Of a stretch of DNA of 64,000 bases, positions 1 through 9,984 are shown one piece after another. Position 1 is the stretch's first letter; every line of letters starts with the position of its first letter. Below the pieces are notes generated by a model. That model made no database searches and had not been told where the DNA came from. It was given only the letters and a program-made list of their open reading frames with translations. Both the position numbers and the translations under genes were made by a program. Source of the DNA: JAHDHW01 sp965220465 (GTDB lineage Bacteria; Bacteroidota; Bacteroidia; Chitinophagales; Saprospiraceae); assembly GCA_965220465.1 (NCBI GenBank), contig CBDCPZ010000016.1:1-64000 (forward strand), given 5' to 3'.

Positions 1-607
1 AAATATGGGTTTGCTTAAAATCATTGTTTACCCGCAAAATGTATTCAGGGCCGGTCAGATTTATCAGGCTTTCCAAATTTTCCGGTTTAAGTCGAATTTC
101 CCGTTGCGTGAATGTGGTTTCATAATCTACAAAATGAATAGCCAGTATATATTCCTGACCGACAGCAAGAGAAATAGGAAATGGATATTTGAGTATCGGA
201 TTATAGGCTTCGTATGGATTTCCTGTATTTCCAAAAGAATGAAATAATGCTCCATCGATGTAAATATCCGTTGCCGCCCAAAGATTTCGACTGATTGCCA
301 GAGACATGTTTTTAAAAGAATTATCCAATTTTATTTTTATCCGAAACCAACCTTCCACTCTTCCGGTTTCATCTTCCATAGCTGCATTCAATTCAGTAAG
401 CTTGAATTTTTTCCAATCCGTTAAGTCAATATCGGGGTTTGCCCAAGCAGGATTATTGCCTTGATGAAATAACCAACCATCCAAAGGTGCAAGAAATAAT
501 CGTTGGTGAGTTTCAAACTGAGAAGTTGATAGTACCACCGTATTATCCTGAGCAAAACCGATAGCGGTGCTCCAAACCCAAAACAATATGCTTAGCGTTT
601 TCTTCAT
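1..607 (-). CDS. Membrane sensor, N-terminal part (probable histidine kinase), cut by window edge
   Basis: About 200 residues are visible. The start reads MKKTLSILFWVW and is followed by a signal peptide ending near FAQ, so the visible part is periplasmic. The rest looks like a beta-sandwich ligand-binding domain (GWLFHQGNNPAWANPDIDLT, then WFRIKIKLDNS and IYIDGALFHSFG), a type often found at the N-terminus of Bacteroidota sensor kinases. The ATG at 607 overlaps the stop of the upstream giant kinase as ATGA, which supports this start and shows translational coupling. The kinase part itself lies outside the window, so calling it a histidine kinase is inference from domain style and operon context. 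Antisense reading frames here are shadows. Confidence 0.6.
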   Translation of the reverse strand, partial: MKKTLSILFWVWSTAIGFAQDNTVVLSTSQFETHQRLFLAPLDGWLFHQGNNPAWANPDIDLTDWKKFKLTELNAAMEDETGRVEGWFRIKIKLDNSFKNMSLAISRNLWAATDIYIDGALFHSFGNTGNPYEAYNPILKYPFPISLAVGQEYILAIHFVDYETTFTQREIRLKPENLESLINLTGPEYILRVNNDFKQTHI

Positions 608-3600
608 TGTTTGTTAGGAATAGAAATGATAAAAGTACTGCCTTCCCCTGCTGTCGTATTCACTTTCAGTTCTCCGCCATGCCCTTTTGTAACTATATCA
701 AATGCCAGGGACAAACCCAATCCCGTTCCCTGACCAGTTGGTTTGGTAGTGAAAAAAGGTTGGAATATTTTCTCCAAAACTTCTGGCGGAACTCCGTTGC
801 CATTGTCTTTTACAGCAATGATTATTTGGTCGGCCATTTTTTTTGTACTCACGGTAACTGTGGGTTGGAAACCATTACCGCTATTTTTATTCTTTTCATT
901 GACAGCATAAAATGCGTTGGTGAAAAGATTCAATACCACTCTGCCCATATCCTGAGGAATCACCATTACTTTTTCCAGTGAAGCATCAAAATCGGTATTC
1001 AATGTGGCATTAAAGGATTTATCCTTTGCCCGCAAGCCATGATAGGCCAAACGCAAATATTCATCTGCCAGTTTATTAATGTCAGTAAGTTCTTTTGTGG
1101 CAGTGCTTTTTCGGCTATGTTGTAACATTCCTTTGACAATAGCGTCGGCGCGTTTACCATGATGATTTATTTTTTCGAGATTTTGTTTAAGATCATTGGC
1201 GATGGCCTTGGCTTCTTCCAGATCGCCATTATCCAATTCTTCGCTCATTTCTCCAATCAGCTCATTGCTCACTTCCGAGAAATTATTGACGAAGTTCAAA
1301 GGGTTTTGGATTTCGTGGGCGATACCGGCAGTGAGTTCTCCCAGCGATGCCATTTTTTCGGATTGGATGAGTTGCGTTTGCGTAGCCTTTAGATCGTGTA
1401 ACGTTTCTTCCAGACGTTTTTTTTCTTCCAAAATCTTAACGGCCTGCTCCTCCTTAGTCTGTAAATCCATAAAACGGATATACGCTTGTTCAAAAACTTT
1501 GGCAAAACGTTTCAATATTTCAATGTCTGTTTCGTTTGGCACCACTCCGGTATGGGAAGGAATCAGAATAGCTGAGTTTTCTGACCAGGCGAAGGAAAGC
1601 GAGTGTTTATCATTTTGAAAAACCCATTCTTTAAAATCGTCCGGAAAGTGTTTGTAATCAGAATGTTCAAAAGCGTATTCAAAAAAGCTGTTTTTTTCTT
1701 TTACCGAAAATGATTTTGAAAAATATTCGGCTCCGCTAAGTCTTGACTCCCAGGCCGCTTTGAAAATAGGATGGTCGAAATAAGGCAACAGGTATTTGCC
1801 GGAACCTGAAAAGTCCGGAGCTGAAATCCAATGCATCACATCTTTCGAATTTTCAAAATACGTACAAAGAATTACCCCATTGGCATCCAGTATGACACCC
1901 AGATTCTGCAATTTTTCGGCAACTATCGCGACGACTTCCTGCAGTTCATCAGGGCTGTGCATAGTCATTGTCCGGCTACGCACTTTTTCGAGTGCAGCTT
2001 CGATTTGCGCTTCCCGGGCTTGGGCTTCCGCTTTTTGTAAATCGATAAACCGTTGATAGGCCAAATCGAAAACGCTGGCAAAACGCACTAATGCTCCTTC
2101 TAAGTCCCGATTCAATTTTTCAGGTGTAATGACCAATAAATGCCCCAGCGAAAAGTGTGCACTATTAAAAACTAATTTAGGAGGCAGGGAATCGAGCATC
2201 TCAGCTTTCCAAGGGGCATATTGCGCAATAAACTCATGGTGTTTTCGATTGGCTTCGCCTTCTAATACATCACAGTGAAACTCCTCTTTGCGTTTCCAAC
2301 TTTCATATCTATTTTTAAGAGAAACTTCGCCTTCCATTGGAACAGTCCAGTACTCTTTAAAAAATGGTTCACCTGGATTGGTCATATAAACCTTCCAAAC
2401 CATTTCTTCGTCATCATTGATCAGATATCCACAAGAAAAGGACTCGACACCCAACTTAAAAAATTCTTGATAAAGGAGTTCTGCTGCTTCCGATAATTCA
2501 TCACTATGGCGCATTGCTATGGCTCTGGAACGGACTCTTTCCAATGCTGCTTCGATTTGTGCTTCCCTTGCTTGAGCTTCGGCTTTTTGTAAATCGAGGA
2601 AACGGGTATAGGCTCGCTCAAATTCTTTAGTAAATCGGCTCAAAATATTTTTCTCATCTTCCGAAAGTAGTTCTCTTATCATGATACCGAAGCAACCGTA
2701 TTTCATATAGGCATCCACATAGTAAATACCTTTTGGGAAATTTTCCGCTTTAAACTGTTCCGCTCCGCGCAGCAATTCTTCCCAAGTTTCGAAGTATTCT
2801 TTGACTCCTTCTGCAGAAATAGGATTGACGTGAATCGTTTCCCCGCTTTCCCAGGCAACGTAACATTCGGCAATTGAAGGCTCGGTTTTATCGAGTGGAT
2901 AGACTACTGATTTTGTTTTTAGAGTAGAAAGCATTTCTAATGTTCCCCCCTTTTTAATTTTGGTTTCAAACCAGGTTGCCCAAAAAAGATGTGTAGATTT
3001 TTCTTCATCAGGTAGCCATAAATAAGAGAATTCCGAAGAGATGCCCAACAAATGCAATTGCTCATGAAAAACCTGAATCGTTCTATCCAGTTCATCAGAA
3101 TGTTGCATGAGCATACTTTGGGTACGGGTTCTTTCGAGTGCTGCTTCTATCTGTGCTTCCTTTGCCTGCGCTTCGGCTTTTTGCAAATCGAGGAAACGGG
3201 TGTATGCCTGCTCGAAAGCATGGGTCATTTTAATAGTAATATTTCGAACATCATAATCCGGAGGTTTGACCATATCGAAAGCCAATAGCCCATTGGATAA
3301 CCGACCACAGGGATTCCACTGGTGCGTGAGGTGACCTCCTGCAATGGCCTCTTTAAATGTCTCGGCAATGTCCTTATTAATGTCCTCCCATTCTTTTATG
3401 GCCGCCTGAAGTTTTTCCAGATCATAATCAAACACCATATAATTTTCACCTTCCTTCCATTTGTTTAAAACGTCAGTTCCAAGGTAGCGGTAATTATGAG
3501 CATTATACCTGGAGATTTGACTCTTTGGGTCTTCAAAATTACCGGGAGATGAAAAATCCCACCATGTAAAGAATTCCTCTTCATCTATTAATAAAATAGA

Positions 3601-5400
3601 AGCCCCTGTAAAGCCGTCCAAGTCCAATCTTTTTACCTGCTCCAAGAGTTGCCTGTTCACCTTTTCAAAATCGGTGGTGGAATGCATCGCCATTGCTTCC
3701 GCCCGTACTCTTTCGACAGCTGCCTCAATCTGCGCCTCCCGTGCTTGTGCTTCGGCTTTTTGAAGATCGAGGAAGCGGATGTAAGCTTGTTCAAAAACCC
3801 TCGAAAATCTTTTTAAAATATCCGCCTGACTTTCATCTAAAACGTTTCCATCAAACTCATTGACCATGATCGAAGCGTTTTTAGTATGAGCGACAGAAAG
3901 TGCATAGGACTTGCTTTGCCAGACTCTTTGTTTTAGATCATCGGGTAAGTTTTTTAGCTCTGTATTTTTGAATGCAAATTCATAGTACTCATTCTTTTCT
4001 GCTTCAGAATAAACTTTACTGAAGTAACCCGAAACAGCGCTATTTTGAGCTGCTAAAATGTCGGCCGAAAATGCATTGGGGAAATAAGGAAGTGTAAATT
4101 TTATTAATGACAAACCAGTATCACCTTCCCCACAACCGTATACATCCCAGTCCTTCGTCCCATCTATTGTCAATGCGATAGTAACAGAATCTACTGGAAT
4201 ATTTAACTCGCTCAATTTTTCAAAAACAACTCCAACTACATCATTAAACTCATCAGATCTTTTGACCGCTAATGAACGGGTACGAACTTTCTCAAGTGCC
4301 AATTCTATTTGTGTTTCACGAGATTGTCGTTCGCGGGTTTTCAGATCTTCGAATCGCTTATGGGCTAAGTCAAAGGCTCGCGCAAAACGGACCAGGATGT
4401 CAAGGTCGGCTTTTGGAACTTTTTTCACAATTCCCGGCAAACTGTAACCGATCTCTCCGAGGGATGTGCGGGCCATAACATAAGTCAATCCGCCAATGTG
4501 TCGGATATAGTCTTCGGTCGGCATATTGGGATCAATCCGTTCGAAATCACCCCAGTTGGCCATTTTGTGAACATAATCCAGGGTGGCCTCTACATCCATC
4601 GGAAAAATAACCGTTGGTTCACCGCTCTTTTCCCATTTCGCCAATGCTGGAATTTCTCCGTGTATGCGCCGTGGCAGTTTCATCACCATTCCGATGCGGG
4701 TACCATCACCCGAGGTCATGGCTTTTTCGTACTTGTCTGGCAGCCAGCGCATGTGCCAAAAATAGTGTGCTTCATGACCGAGCCGGACAAACTCAGTACG
4801 CATGGAGACGATGATATCCAAGAGGTCTTCCGATTTTTCCATTCCGGTGACCTGGGCTCGTATGCGTTCCAGGGCCGTTTCAATTTCCAGTTCCCGGTTT
4901 TTTTGCTCCAGCTCAATCGTCCTGCTCTGAATGGCATCCTGCAGTTTTTTGTTTTCAACCTTGAGCTCATCAAAGCCAAAAGGCTCTCCTTCTTCTGTTT
5001 TGGAATCTGGGTAGGAGCCATGCTGGTGGAGTATTTTCCATCTGTTTTTCGTTTTTTCCAAAAGAGATGACAGTCGAAATGGTGCATAAAAGATCCAACC
5101 TTCCTCGGCTCTGACAAACAAATCGCCCAACTCGTGCACCATGACGTATGGGTCATACGGGATGATTTGCGTTTTTTTATTTCTCGTCTCTGCCATTCCC
5201 GCCGTCTGATCGATTACCTTTTCGGTGAAATTGACAATCTCTTTTTTGCTATTCCAAATCTCCGCTTTGGTGGTGCCGATATTTTTGTATTGGTCAGGCA
5301 GATAAGATGCCCAGGTTTGCAAGTCACCCCGCAGGTAACTACCCCAGTAGCCTTCCATGACCTGCAATATTTCTTTTTCTATTTTTTTAGTAATCTGCAT
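604..5400 (-). CDS. Giant soluble histidine kinase with SnoaL-like N-terminus and six tandem sensory modules
   Basis: 1598 residues without signal peptide or membrane segment. Residues 1-130 resemble a SnoaL/NTF2-like fold. Six modules of 180-196 residues follow, each opened by a helical linker of the type DLQKAEAQAREAQIEAALE; linkers lie near residues 177, 357, 547, 741, 937 and 1121, and a seventh, modified one near 1313 leads into the kinase. The modules look GAF-like (inference). The kinase has an H-box with His1362 (GIAHEIQNPLNFV), an N-box (NLFTNAFYA), a DNGNGVP G1 box and GQGTGLGLSL. There is no receiver domain, so the phosphate must go to a separate response regulator. It starts 3 bases after the stop of the smaller kinase gene and ends in an ATGA overlap with the next sensor. 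The input is probably cytoplasmic; ligands are unknown. Confidence 0.88.
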   Translation of the reverse strand: MQITKKIEKEILQVMEGYWGSYLRGDLQTWASYLPDQYKNIGTTKAEIWNSKKEIVNFTEKVIDQTAGMAETRNKKTQIIPYDPYVMVHELGDLFVRAEEGWIFYAPFRLSSLLEKTKNRWKILHQHGSYPDSKTEEGEPFGFDELKVENKKLQDAIQSRTIELEQKNRELEIETALERIRAQVTGMEKSEDLLDIIVSMRTEFVRLGHEAHYFWHMRWLPDKYEKAMTSGDGTRIGMVMKLPRRIHGEIPALAKWEKSGEPTVIFPMDVEATLDYVHKMANWGDFERIDPNMPTEDYIRHIGGLTYVMARTSLGEIGYSLPGIVKKVPKADLDILVRFARAFDLAHKRFEDLKTRERQSRETQIELALEKVRTRSLAVKRSDEFNDVVGVVFEKLSELNIPVDSVTIALTIDGTKDWDVYGCGEGDTGLSLIKFTLPYFPNAFSADILAAQNSAVSGYFSKVYSEAEKNEYYEFAFKNTELKNLPDDLKQRVWQSKSYALSVAHTKNASIMVNEFDGNVLDESQADILKRFSRVFEQAYIRFLDLQKAEAQAREAQIEAAVERVRAEAMAMHSTTDFEKVNRQLLEQVKRLDLDGFTGASILLIDEEEFFTWWDFSSPGNFEDPKSQISRYNAHNYRYLGTDVLNKWKEGENYMVFDYDLEKLQAAIKEWEDINKDIAETFKEAIAGGHLTHQWNPCGRLSNGLLAFDMVKPPDYDVRNITIKMTHAFEQAYTRFLDLQKAEAQAKEAQIEAALERTRTQSMLMQHSDELDRTIQVFHEQLHLLGISSEFSYLWLPDEEKSTHLFWATWFETKIKKGGTLEMLSTLKTKSVVYPLDKTEPSIAECYVAWESGETIHVNPISAEGVKEYFETWEELLRGAEQFKAENFPKGIYYVDAYMKYGCFGIMIRELLSEDEKNILSRFTKEFERAYTRFLDLQKAEAQAREAQIEAALERVRSRAIAMRHSDELSEAAELLYQEFFKLGVESFSCGYLINDDEEMVWKVYMTNPGEPFFKEYWTVPMEGEVSLKNRYESWKRKEEFHCDVLEGEANRKHHEFIAQYAPWKAEMLDSLPPKLVFNSAHFSLGHLLVITPEKLNRDLEGALVRFASVFDLAYQRFIDLQKAEAQAREAQIEAALEKVRSRTMTMHSPDELQEVVAIVAEKLQNLGVILDANGVILCTYFENSKDVMHWISAPDFSGSGKYLLPYFDHPIFKAAWESRLSGAEYFSKSFSVKEKNSFFEYAFEHSDYKHFPDDFKEWVFQNDKHSLSFAWSENSAILIPSHTGVVPNETDIEILKRFAKVFEQAYIRFMDLQTKEEQAVKILEEKKRLEETLHDLKATQTQLIQSEKMASLGELTAGIAHEIQNPLNFVNNFSEVSNELIGEMSEELDNGDLEEAKAIANDLKQNLEKINHHGKRADAIVKGMLQHSRKSTATKELTDINKLADEYLRLAYHGLRAKDKSFNATLNTDFDASLEKVMVIPQDMGRVVLNLFTNAFYAVNEKNKNSGNGFQPTVTVSTKKMADQIIIAVKDNGNGVPPEVLEKIFQPFFTTKPTGQGTGLGLSLAFDIVTKGHGGELKVNTTAGEGSTFIISIPNKQ

Positions 5401-5403
5401 GGC

Positions 5404-6459
5404 TTAATTGTTTACTGGTAATTCAATGAAAAAAGTAGTGCCTACACCTGGTTCGGTCTCAAAATGCAGTTTTCCCTGATGGGCTTTCACAATGTCGTAG
5501 CTCAGGCTCAATCCCAATCCCGTTCCTTGTCCAGTTGGCTTAGTAGTAAAAAAGGGTTGGAATATCTTTGCAACTAAATCTTCCGGAATACCATTGCCAT
5601 TATCTGTAATTGAAATCAATATTTGGTCAGCTGCCTTTTTAGTATTTACAGTTACAGTGGGTTGGTAATCTTCTGGTTTTATTTCATCGTTTACATTTCG
5701 ATTCCGCTCAGTACAAGCATGAAATGCGTTGGTAATTATATTCAATATTACACGGCCGATATCTTGTGGCACGATTTCTATTTTTCCGGTGGAATCATCA
5801 TAATCCGTCTCCAGCTTCACGTTAAAAGATTTGTCTTTTGCCCTTAATCCATGATAGGCCAGGCGCAAATACTCATCCACCAGTGCGTTGATATCAGTGG
5901 CTTCTTTTTCGCCTTTGCTGGTTCGGCTGTGCATCAACATGCCTTTTACAATACCATCCGCTCGTTTTCCGTGGTGCAGGATTTTCTCCAGATTGCTGAT
6001 TACATCGCTGGTAATTTCCCTTACTTCATCCAGATTGCCATCCTCCAGTTCTTCTTTCATCTCTTCCAGCAATTCTTTGCTCACCTCGCTGAAATTATTA
6101 ACAAAATTCAAAGGGTTTTGAATCTCATGGGCGATGCCGGCAGTGAGCTCTCCTAAGCTGGCCATTTTTTCAGATTGAATAAGCTGTGCCTGAGCTGCTT
6201 TGAGTTCTTTTAACGATTTATTTAAGGCCTCATTAGTTTGTTCTATAGCTGCACGTTTTTGCTCCAGTTCTTCGATCGTTTCTTCCAATAAGATGGCTGT
6301 AGTTCGTTTTACTTTTTCGGTGCGATCCAGTTTAAATTCCGAGATGGTCAATGCCCGGTCGGCCTCTTTTACCATTTTCAGAAAAGTGGCTTTGTCCGCT
6401 TCGGAAAGGCCGGGCATGGCCTCCACAAAGTTCAGTATTTGTTGATGTATTTCGTTCAT
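5404..6459 (-). CDS. Soluble sensor histidine kinase (HisKA-HATPase)
   Basis: 351 residues from the ATG at 6459, which overlaps the upstream FIST stop as ATGA; a longer reading from 6486 would overlap that gene by 31 bases and is less likely. Residues 1-75 are helical with no recognised input domain, followed by a coiled coil. The H-box has His111 (GIAHEIQNPLNFVNNFSEVS), then an N-box (NIITNAFHA), DNGNGIP and GQGTGLGLSLSYDIV. The kinase core is closely similar to that of the giant kinase next to it, so the two are paralogues. With no sensor of its own, it may take its signal from the FIST proteins encoded just upstream (inference from coupling). Confidence 0.9.
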   Translation of the reverse strand: MNEIHQQILNFVEAMPGLSEADKATFLKMVKEADRALTISEFKLDRTEKVKRTTAILLEETIEELEQKRAAIEQTNEALNKSLKELKAAQAQLIQSEKMASLGELTAGIAHEIQNPLNFVNNFSEVSKELLEEMKEELEDGNLDEVREITSDVISNLEKILHHGKRADGIVKGMLMHSRTSKGEKEATDINALVDEYLRLAYHGLRAKDKSFNVKLETDYDDSTGKIEIVPQDIGRVILNIITNAFHACTERNRNVNDEIKPEDYQPTVTVNTKKAADQILISITDNGNGIPEDLVAKIFQPFFTTKPTGQGTGLGLSLSYDIVKAHQGKLHFETEPGVGTTFFIELPVNN

Positions 6460-7601
6460 GATTTTTCTTGTATGGCCACCCAGCAACAGGTCATGTTGTG
6501 AAACTCATTGCCTCCGCCTGTGGCACGTCCATATTCACCATAAGAAAAAAAGCCTGCCATGGGTACCTTATACACGCTTTGTATTCCTTGCAATTCTTCG
6601 GATGTCATAGGGCCAAATGCATCAATACGTCCTATACAGGAAAACATGACAAGCGCATCCGCTTCGGGCATTTCTGTTTCCTGAAACTGCTTTGCATTTT
6701 CGCTGACTTCAGTCAAAACATCAAAATCGGGCAACAATGTGAATCTGAATTTATCACCGGGCTTTATTTTGCCTGTTACAGTAATCCCTTTGGTGTCCAT
6801 ATTAAAGCCGAGAGTAGAGCGAATTATGCTGCTACTATCTTCCCTCATCAGGTTTAAAAAAATGTTCTTTAGGTTGAAATCCTTGAAATCTTCTGGAGAA
6901 AGACTTTCGCCCATATATTTCATCACAAGGTCAGTAGCAGGCTGGTTATCAATTTCAAGAATCCAGCTTCCTTTGGACTTCGTGATTACCTTTTCAGTAC
7001 CAATAGGCTTCATGCCCGACGCGGCCCTTCCCTTCACCAATATTTTGTCTTCATTCAACACCAGCATCAGGATACCCTTGTTGGTAATGTTGGTGTTATT
7101 GAATACAAAAGTTTCTTTGAACATCAGGTCGTCGCCTGCGCCACCACCCCAGATGGTTATATTATTTCCAGCCACATGGCTAACGGATTGTACTATTTTT
7201 TCGCCCAATCCCATATCCTGTGGTTTTTCGATGCTGTTGCTTAGTAAAAAAGCCGGCCTTGCAAAAGTCGTCAATGCTTGCTCTGTCATTGCCTTAGCTA
7301 CTTCCCCGACATCACTACCCGCATAATCATCATACAATATTCGGAAGTTGGCCGGTTCCATATCCATTAAGAGGATGGAAATCGCTTCGTGGCTGATGTC
7401 GCTACCTGAAATCTCACCACCCGTTGTGGCTCCGAAAATCTGAATATTTTTTCTATCAAGTATGCTGACAATGGAAGCTATGTCTTGCTTTACCGAAATG
7501 AAAACAAGAGCGAGTGTTGGTTTAAAGCCGTCGGTCATGCTTTCAGTTAAAGCAGCACTGATTTCTTCTGTTGATTTTCCTTTGATAGATTTTGCTTTCA
7601 T
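6456..7601 (-). CDS. FIST-domain sensory protein (copy 1)
   Basis: 381 residues, cytoplasmic. It has the FIST_N/FIST_C layout: an N-terminal motif IFGATTGGEISGSD near residue 60, a central GGGAGDDLMFKETFVFNN near 150, and a C-terminal MAGFFSYGEYGRATGGG followed by HNMTCC. FIST domains are known as signal-sensing modules predicted to bind small ligands, often found with kinases or cyclases. Here the domain stands alone but its stop overlaps the kinase start (ATGA), and its own ATG overlaps the stop of the next FIST gene (ATGA). It is the most divergent of the four copies. The ligand cannot be told from sequence. Confidence 0.85.
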   Translation of the reverse strand: MKAKSIKGKSTEEISAALTESMTDGFKPTLALVFISVKQDIASIVSILDRKNIQIFGATTGGEISGSDISHEAISILLMDMEPANFRILYDDYAGSDVGEVAKAMTEQALTTFARPAFLLSNSIEKPQDMGLGEKIVQSVSHVAGNNITIWGGGAGDDLMFKETFVFNNTNITNKGILMLVLNEDKILVKGRAASGMKPIGTEKVITKSKGSWILEIDNQPATDLVMKYMGESLSPEDFKDFNLKNIFLNLMREDSSSIIRSTLGFNMDTKGITVTGKIKPGDKFRFTLLPDFDVLTEVSENAKQFQETEMPEADALVMFSCIGRIDAFGPMTSEELQGIQSVYKVPMAGFFSYGEYGRATGGGNEFHNMTCCWVAIQEKS

Positions 7602-8773
7602 TTGACTTGATTTTTTTCTTTCAAAGTGACCACACAGCAGGTATTGTTATGATATTCATTCTTACCATTTTTTGATTTTCCGAATTCTCCATAAGTAAAA
7701 AAGCCTACCATGGGCGCATCCCATACTTTTTGCACCTGCTCTATCTCATCTTTCATTAAAACCCCAAACGCTAAATGTCTGCTCACACAAGAAAACATGA
7801 TCAAGGCATCGGCTTGCTGCTGTGCGTTGTCCTTAATGCTCTCACATTCTGCAACGACTGTATCGATGGAGTCAAAATCCGGTGGGAGTGAAAACTTGAC
7901 TTTTGCCCCTTGAGGCACATTTCCAGCACAAATAATTGAACGGTCTTCACAATTGGCAAACATGGCTGAACGTATGACAGGCTCTGCATTTTCGCGTTCC
8001 AATTGCAACGGATAATACCAGGAACTTAGTAGTGAAACGATTTCCTTTTTAACATCAAATTTTACCTCAATACCAAGATATTTCAACAGCATATCTAAAG
8101 CTGGTTTATCGTCAATAGTGTAAACTATATTTGCCTTGCTTTTGGTAACTGTTTTTGCAGTTCCAATTGCTTTCCAGCCACAGGTAGCAATACCTCTCAC
8201 ATCTATTTTATCTTCATCTATAATGAGCGATACTAGTGCGTTGTCTTTATTTTTTCTATTGGTAAAAACAAGTGGTGCTTCAAGTACCAAATCATCTCCT
8301 GCTTTACCTCCAAATATGGTTACTTCCTTGTCTGGCATCGAGGCAGGTTGTCCAAACCCTTGTATAATGCCATTTACAATATGTTCACCATCTAATGACA
8401 CTCCACCTGTCGCAATAATAAACGCAGGATTATTAAAGGCTTCTTTTCCGGTGGCACCTAATTTTTTTGCATCTGCAAAGGCAGTCTGTTTGGTAGTTTC
8501 AAGAAATTCCAATTTAAAATAAGCTGGATTCATGTCGAGCAACATCATAACAATGCTTCCTTCTTCAATATCGCCATTGATAAACTCACCTGAAGTTGTA
8601 GCACCAAAAATTACAATATTTCTTTTGTCTAAGATATTACTAATCGTATTACAATCTTGTTTTACAGAAAGGAAAACGATGGCCAACGTTGGTTTAAAAC
8701 CATCACAAGTTGCATGATCAATTTCTTTGATAATGGCTTCAGTTGAATTAGCTTTTATTGTTTTTGAAATCAT
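7598..8773 (-). CDS. FIST-domain sensory protein (copy 2)
   Basis: 391 residues with the same signature motifs: IFGATTSGEFINGD, IFGGKAGDDLVLEAPLVF, NVPQGAKVKFSLPPDFD, MVGFFTYGEFGKSKNG and HNNTCC. It is most like copy 3, with shared stretches such as a CAGNVPQG motif, and has an extra short segment near residue 140 (QPASMPDKE). No signal peptide or membrane segment. Its stop overlaps the ATG of copy 1 by four bases. Role inferred as a ligand-binding input protein for the kinases downstream. Confidence 0.85.
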   Translation of the reverse strand: MISKTIKANSTEAIIKEIDHATCDGFKPTLAIVFLSVKQDCNTISNILDKRNIVIFGATTSGEFINGDIEEGSIVMMLLDMNPAYFKLEFLETTKQTAFADAKKLGATGKEAFNNPAFIIATGGVSLDGEHIVNGIIQGFGQPASMPDKEVTIFGGKAGDDLVLEAPLVFTNRKNKDNALVSLIIDEDKIDVRGIATCGWKAIGTAKTVTKSKANIVYTIDDKPALDMLLKYLGIEVKFDVKKEIVSLLSSWYYPLQLERENAEPVIRSAMFANCEDRSIICAGNVPQGAKVKFSLPPDFDSIDTVVAECESIKDNAQQQADALIMFSCVSRHLAFGVLMKDEIEQVQKVWDAPMVGFFTYGEFGKSKNGKNEYHNNTCCVVTLKEKNQVK

Positions 8774-8821
8774 TTAATGGTGAATTTAATGAATCATTTT
8801 TTGTATTTGACTAAGCTTAAA

Positions 8822-9961
8822 TTATTTTTCTTTGAGTGCTACAATACAGCAGGTGTTGTTATGAAATTCATGTTTTCCGGTTCTTGATTTTCCGAATTCT
8901 CCGTAAGAGAAAAATCCGGCCATTGGTGCATCCCATACTTTTTGTACTTGTTCAATTTCCTCACTCATTAAGATACCAAAAGACAAGTGCCGGCTGATGC
9001 AGGAAAACATAATGAGAGCATCTACTTCGGGTTGACTTTCTTTTTTAAGTTCCTGGCATTCTGCTACAACTGTTTCAATTGCATCAAAATCAGGTGGGAG
9101 GGAGAACCGTACTTTCGAACCTTGTGGGACATTGCCAGCGCAGATAAGGGAACGGTCTTCAAGATTACCCCACATAGCAGTGCGCATAACCGGTGTTACA
9201 TTTTCCCTTTCCATCTGTAAAGGGTAGTAGGCCCCAAGTTGTGCGAAAGTCTCCTTCTTTTCATCAACATTAACATCTACCCCTAAATACTTTATAATGG
9301 TATCCAGAGCAGGTTGATCGTCGATCGTGTAAACTATGTTCTTGTCACTTTTGGTAATGGTCTTAGCAATGCCAATAGCTTTCCATCCACAAGTAGCAAT
9401 CCCGTGAACTTCTATTTTGTCCTCATTTATGATTAGTGCCAACAAGCCTTGATTACTGCTTTCAGTATTTGAAAAAACGATCGGCCCTTCCAGGCGCAAG
9501 TCATCTCCTGCCATTCCACCAAAAATAGTCACTTCCGAACCATAACCCTTTACGATACCTTCTACAATAGATTCTCCGTCATGAGTAAGCCATCCGGAAA
9601 GAAGAATAAAGCCTGGATTATTAAACGACTCTTTACCCAGCTCCCCAATCTTTATGGCATTTTCATAAGTAGAGTGGTCGCCTGTTTCTAAAAAATGTAA
9701 ATGAAAGTGGTCGGGGTCGATGTCCAACAATAGAGCTACGATGCTTCCAGACTCAATTTCTCCATCGATAAATTCACCGGAAGTAGTGGCACCGAAAATG
9801 GCGATATCATGATCCGTGAAAAGCTTGCATAATGCTTCCTTATCTTGATCGATGGAAACGAATAGAATACCAAGAGTTGGCGTATAGCCATTTGTCAAGC
9901 AACCATTAAACTCTCTGGTGAACGCTTCAATTGTTTTTCCTTTTATCGATTTTGATTTCAT
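8822..9961 (-). CDS. FIST-domain sensory protein (copy 3)
   Basis: 379 residues. Motifs are IFGATTSGEFIDGE, IFGGMAGDDLRLEGPIVF, NVPQGSKVRFSLPPDFDAI, MAGFFSYGEFGKSRTG and HNNTCC. It lies 48 bases upstream of copy 2 and 23 bases downstream of the EthD gene, so it is part of the same transcript. High similarity to copy 2 suggests a fairly recent tandem duplication; the pair probably binds related ligands (inference). Confidence 0.85.
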   Translation of the reverse strand: MKSKSIKGKTIEAFTREFNGCLTNGYTPTLGILFVSIDQDKEALCKLFTDHDIAIFGATTSGEFIDGEIESGSIVALLLDIDPDHFHLHFLETGDHSTYENAIKIGELGKESFNNPGFILLSGWLTHDGESIVEGIVKGYGSEVTIFGGMAGDDLRLEGPIVFSNTESSNQGLLALIINEDKIEVHGIATCGWKAIGIAKTITKSDKNIVYTIDDQPALDTIIKYLGVDVNVDEKKETFAQLGAYYPLQMERENVTPVMRTAMWGNLEDRSLICAGNVPQGSKVRFSLPPDFDAIETVVAECQELKKESQPEVDALIMFSCISRHLSFGILMSEEIEQVQKVWDAPMAGFFSYGEFGKSRTGKHEFHNNTCCIVALKEK

Positions 9962-9984
9962 AATTTTTTTTAATGTTTGAATTA

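Noticed and set aside
1830..3780. Direct DNA repeats in the giant kinase gene as mobile or regulatory repeats
   Set aside because: They code for the conserved linker helix and are explained by protein module duplication.
4498..5070. 190-residue plus-strand reading frame inside the giant kinase gene
   Set aside because: It is antisense to well-supported kinase and module sequence and shows no family features; a shadow frame.
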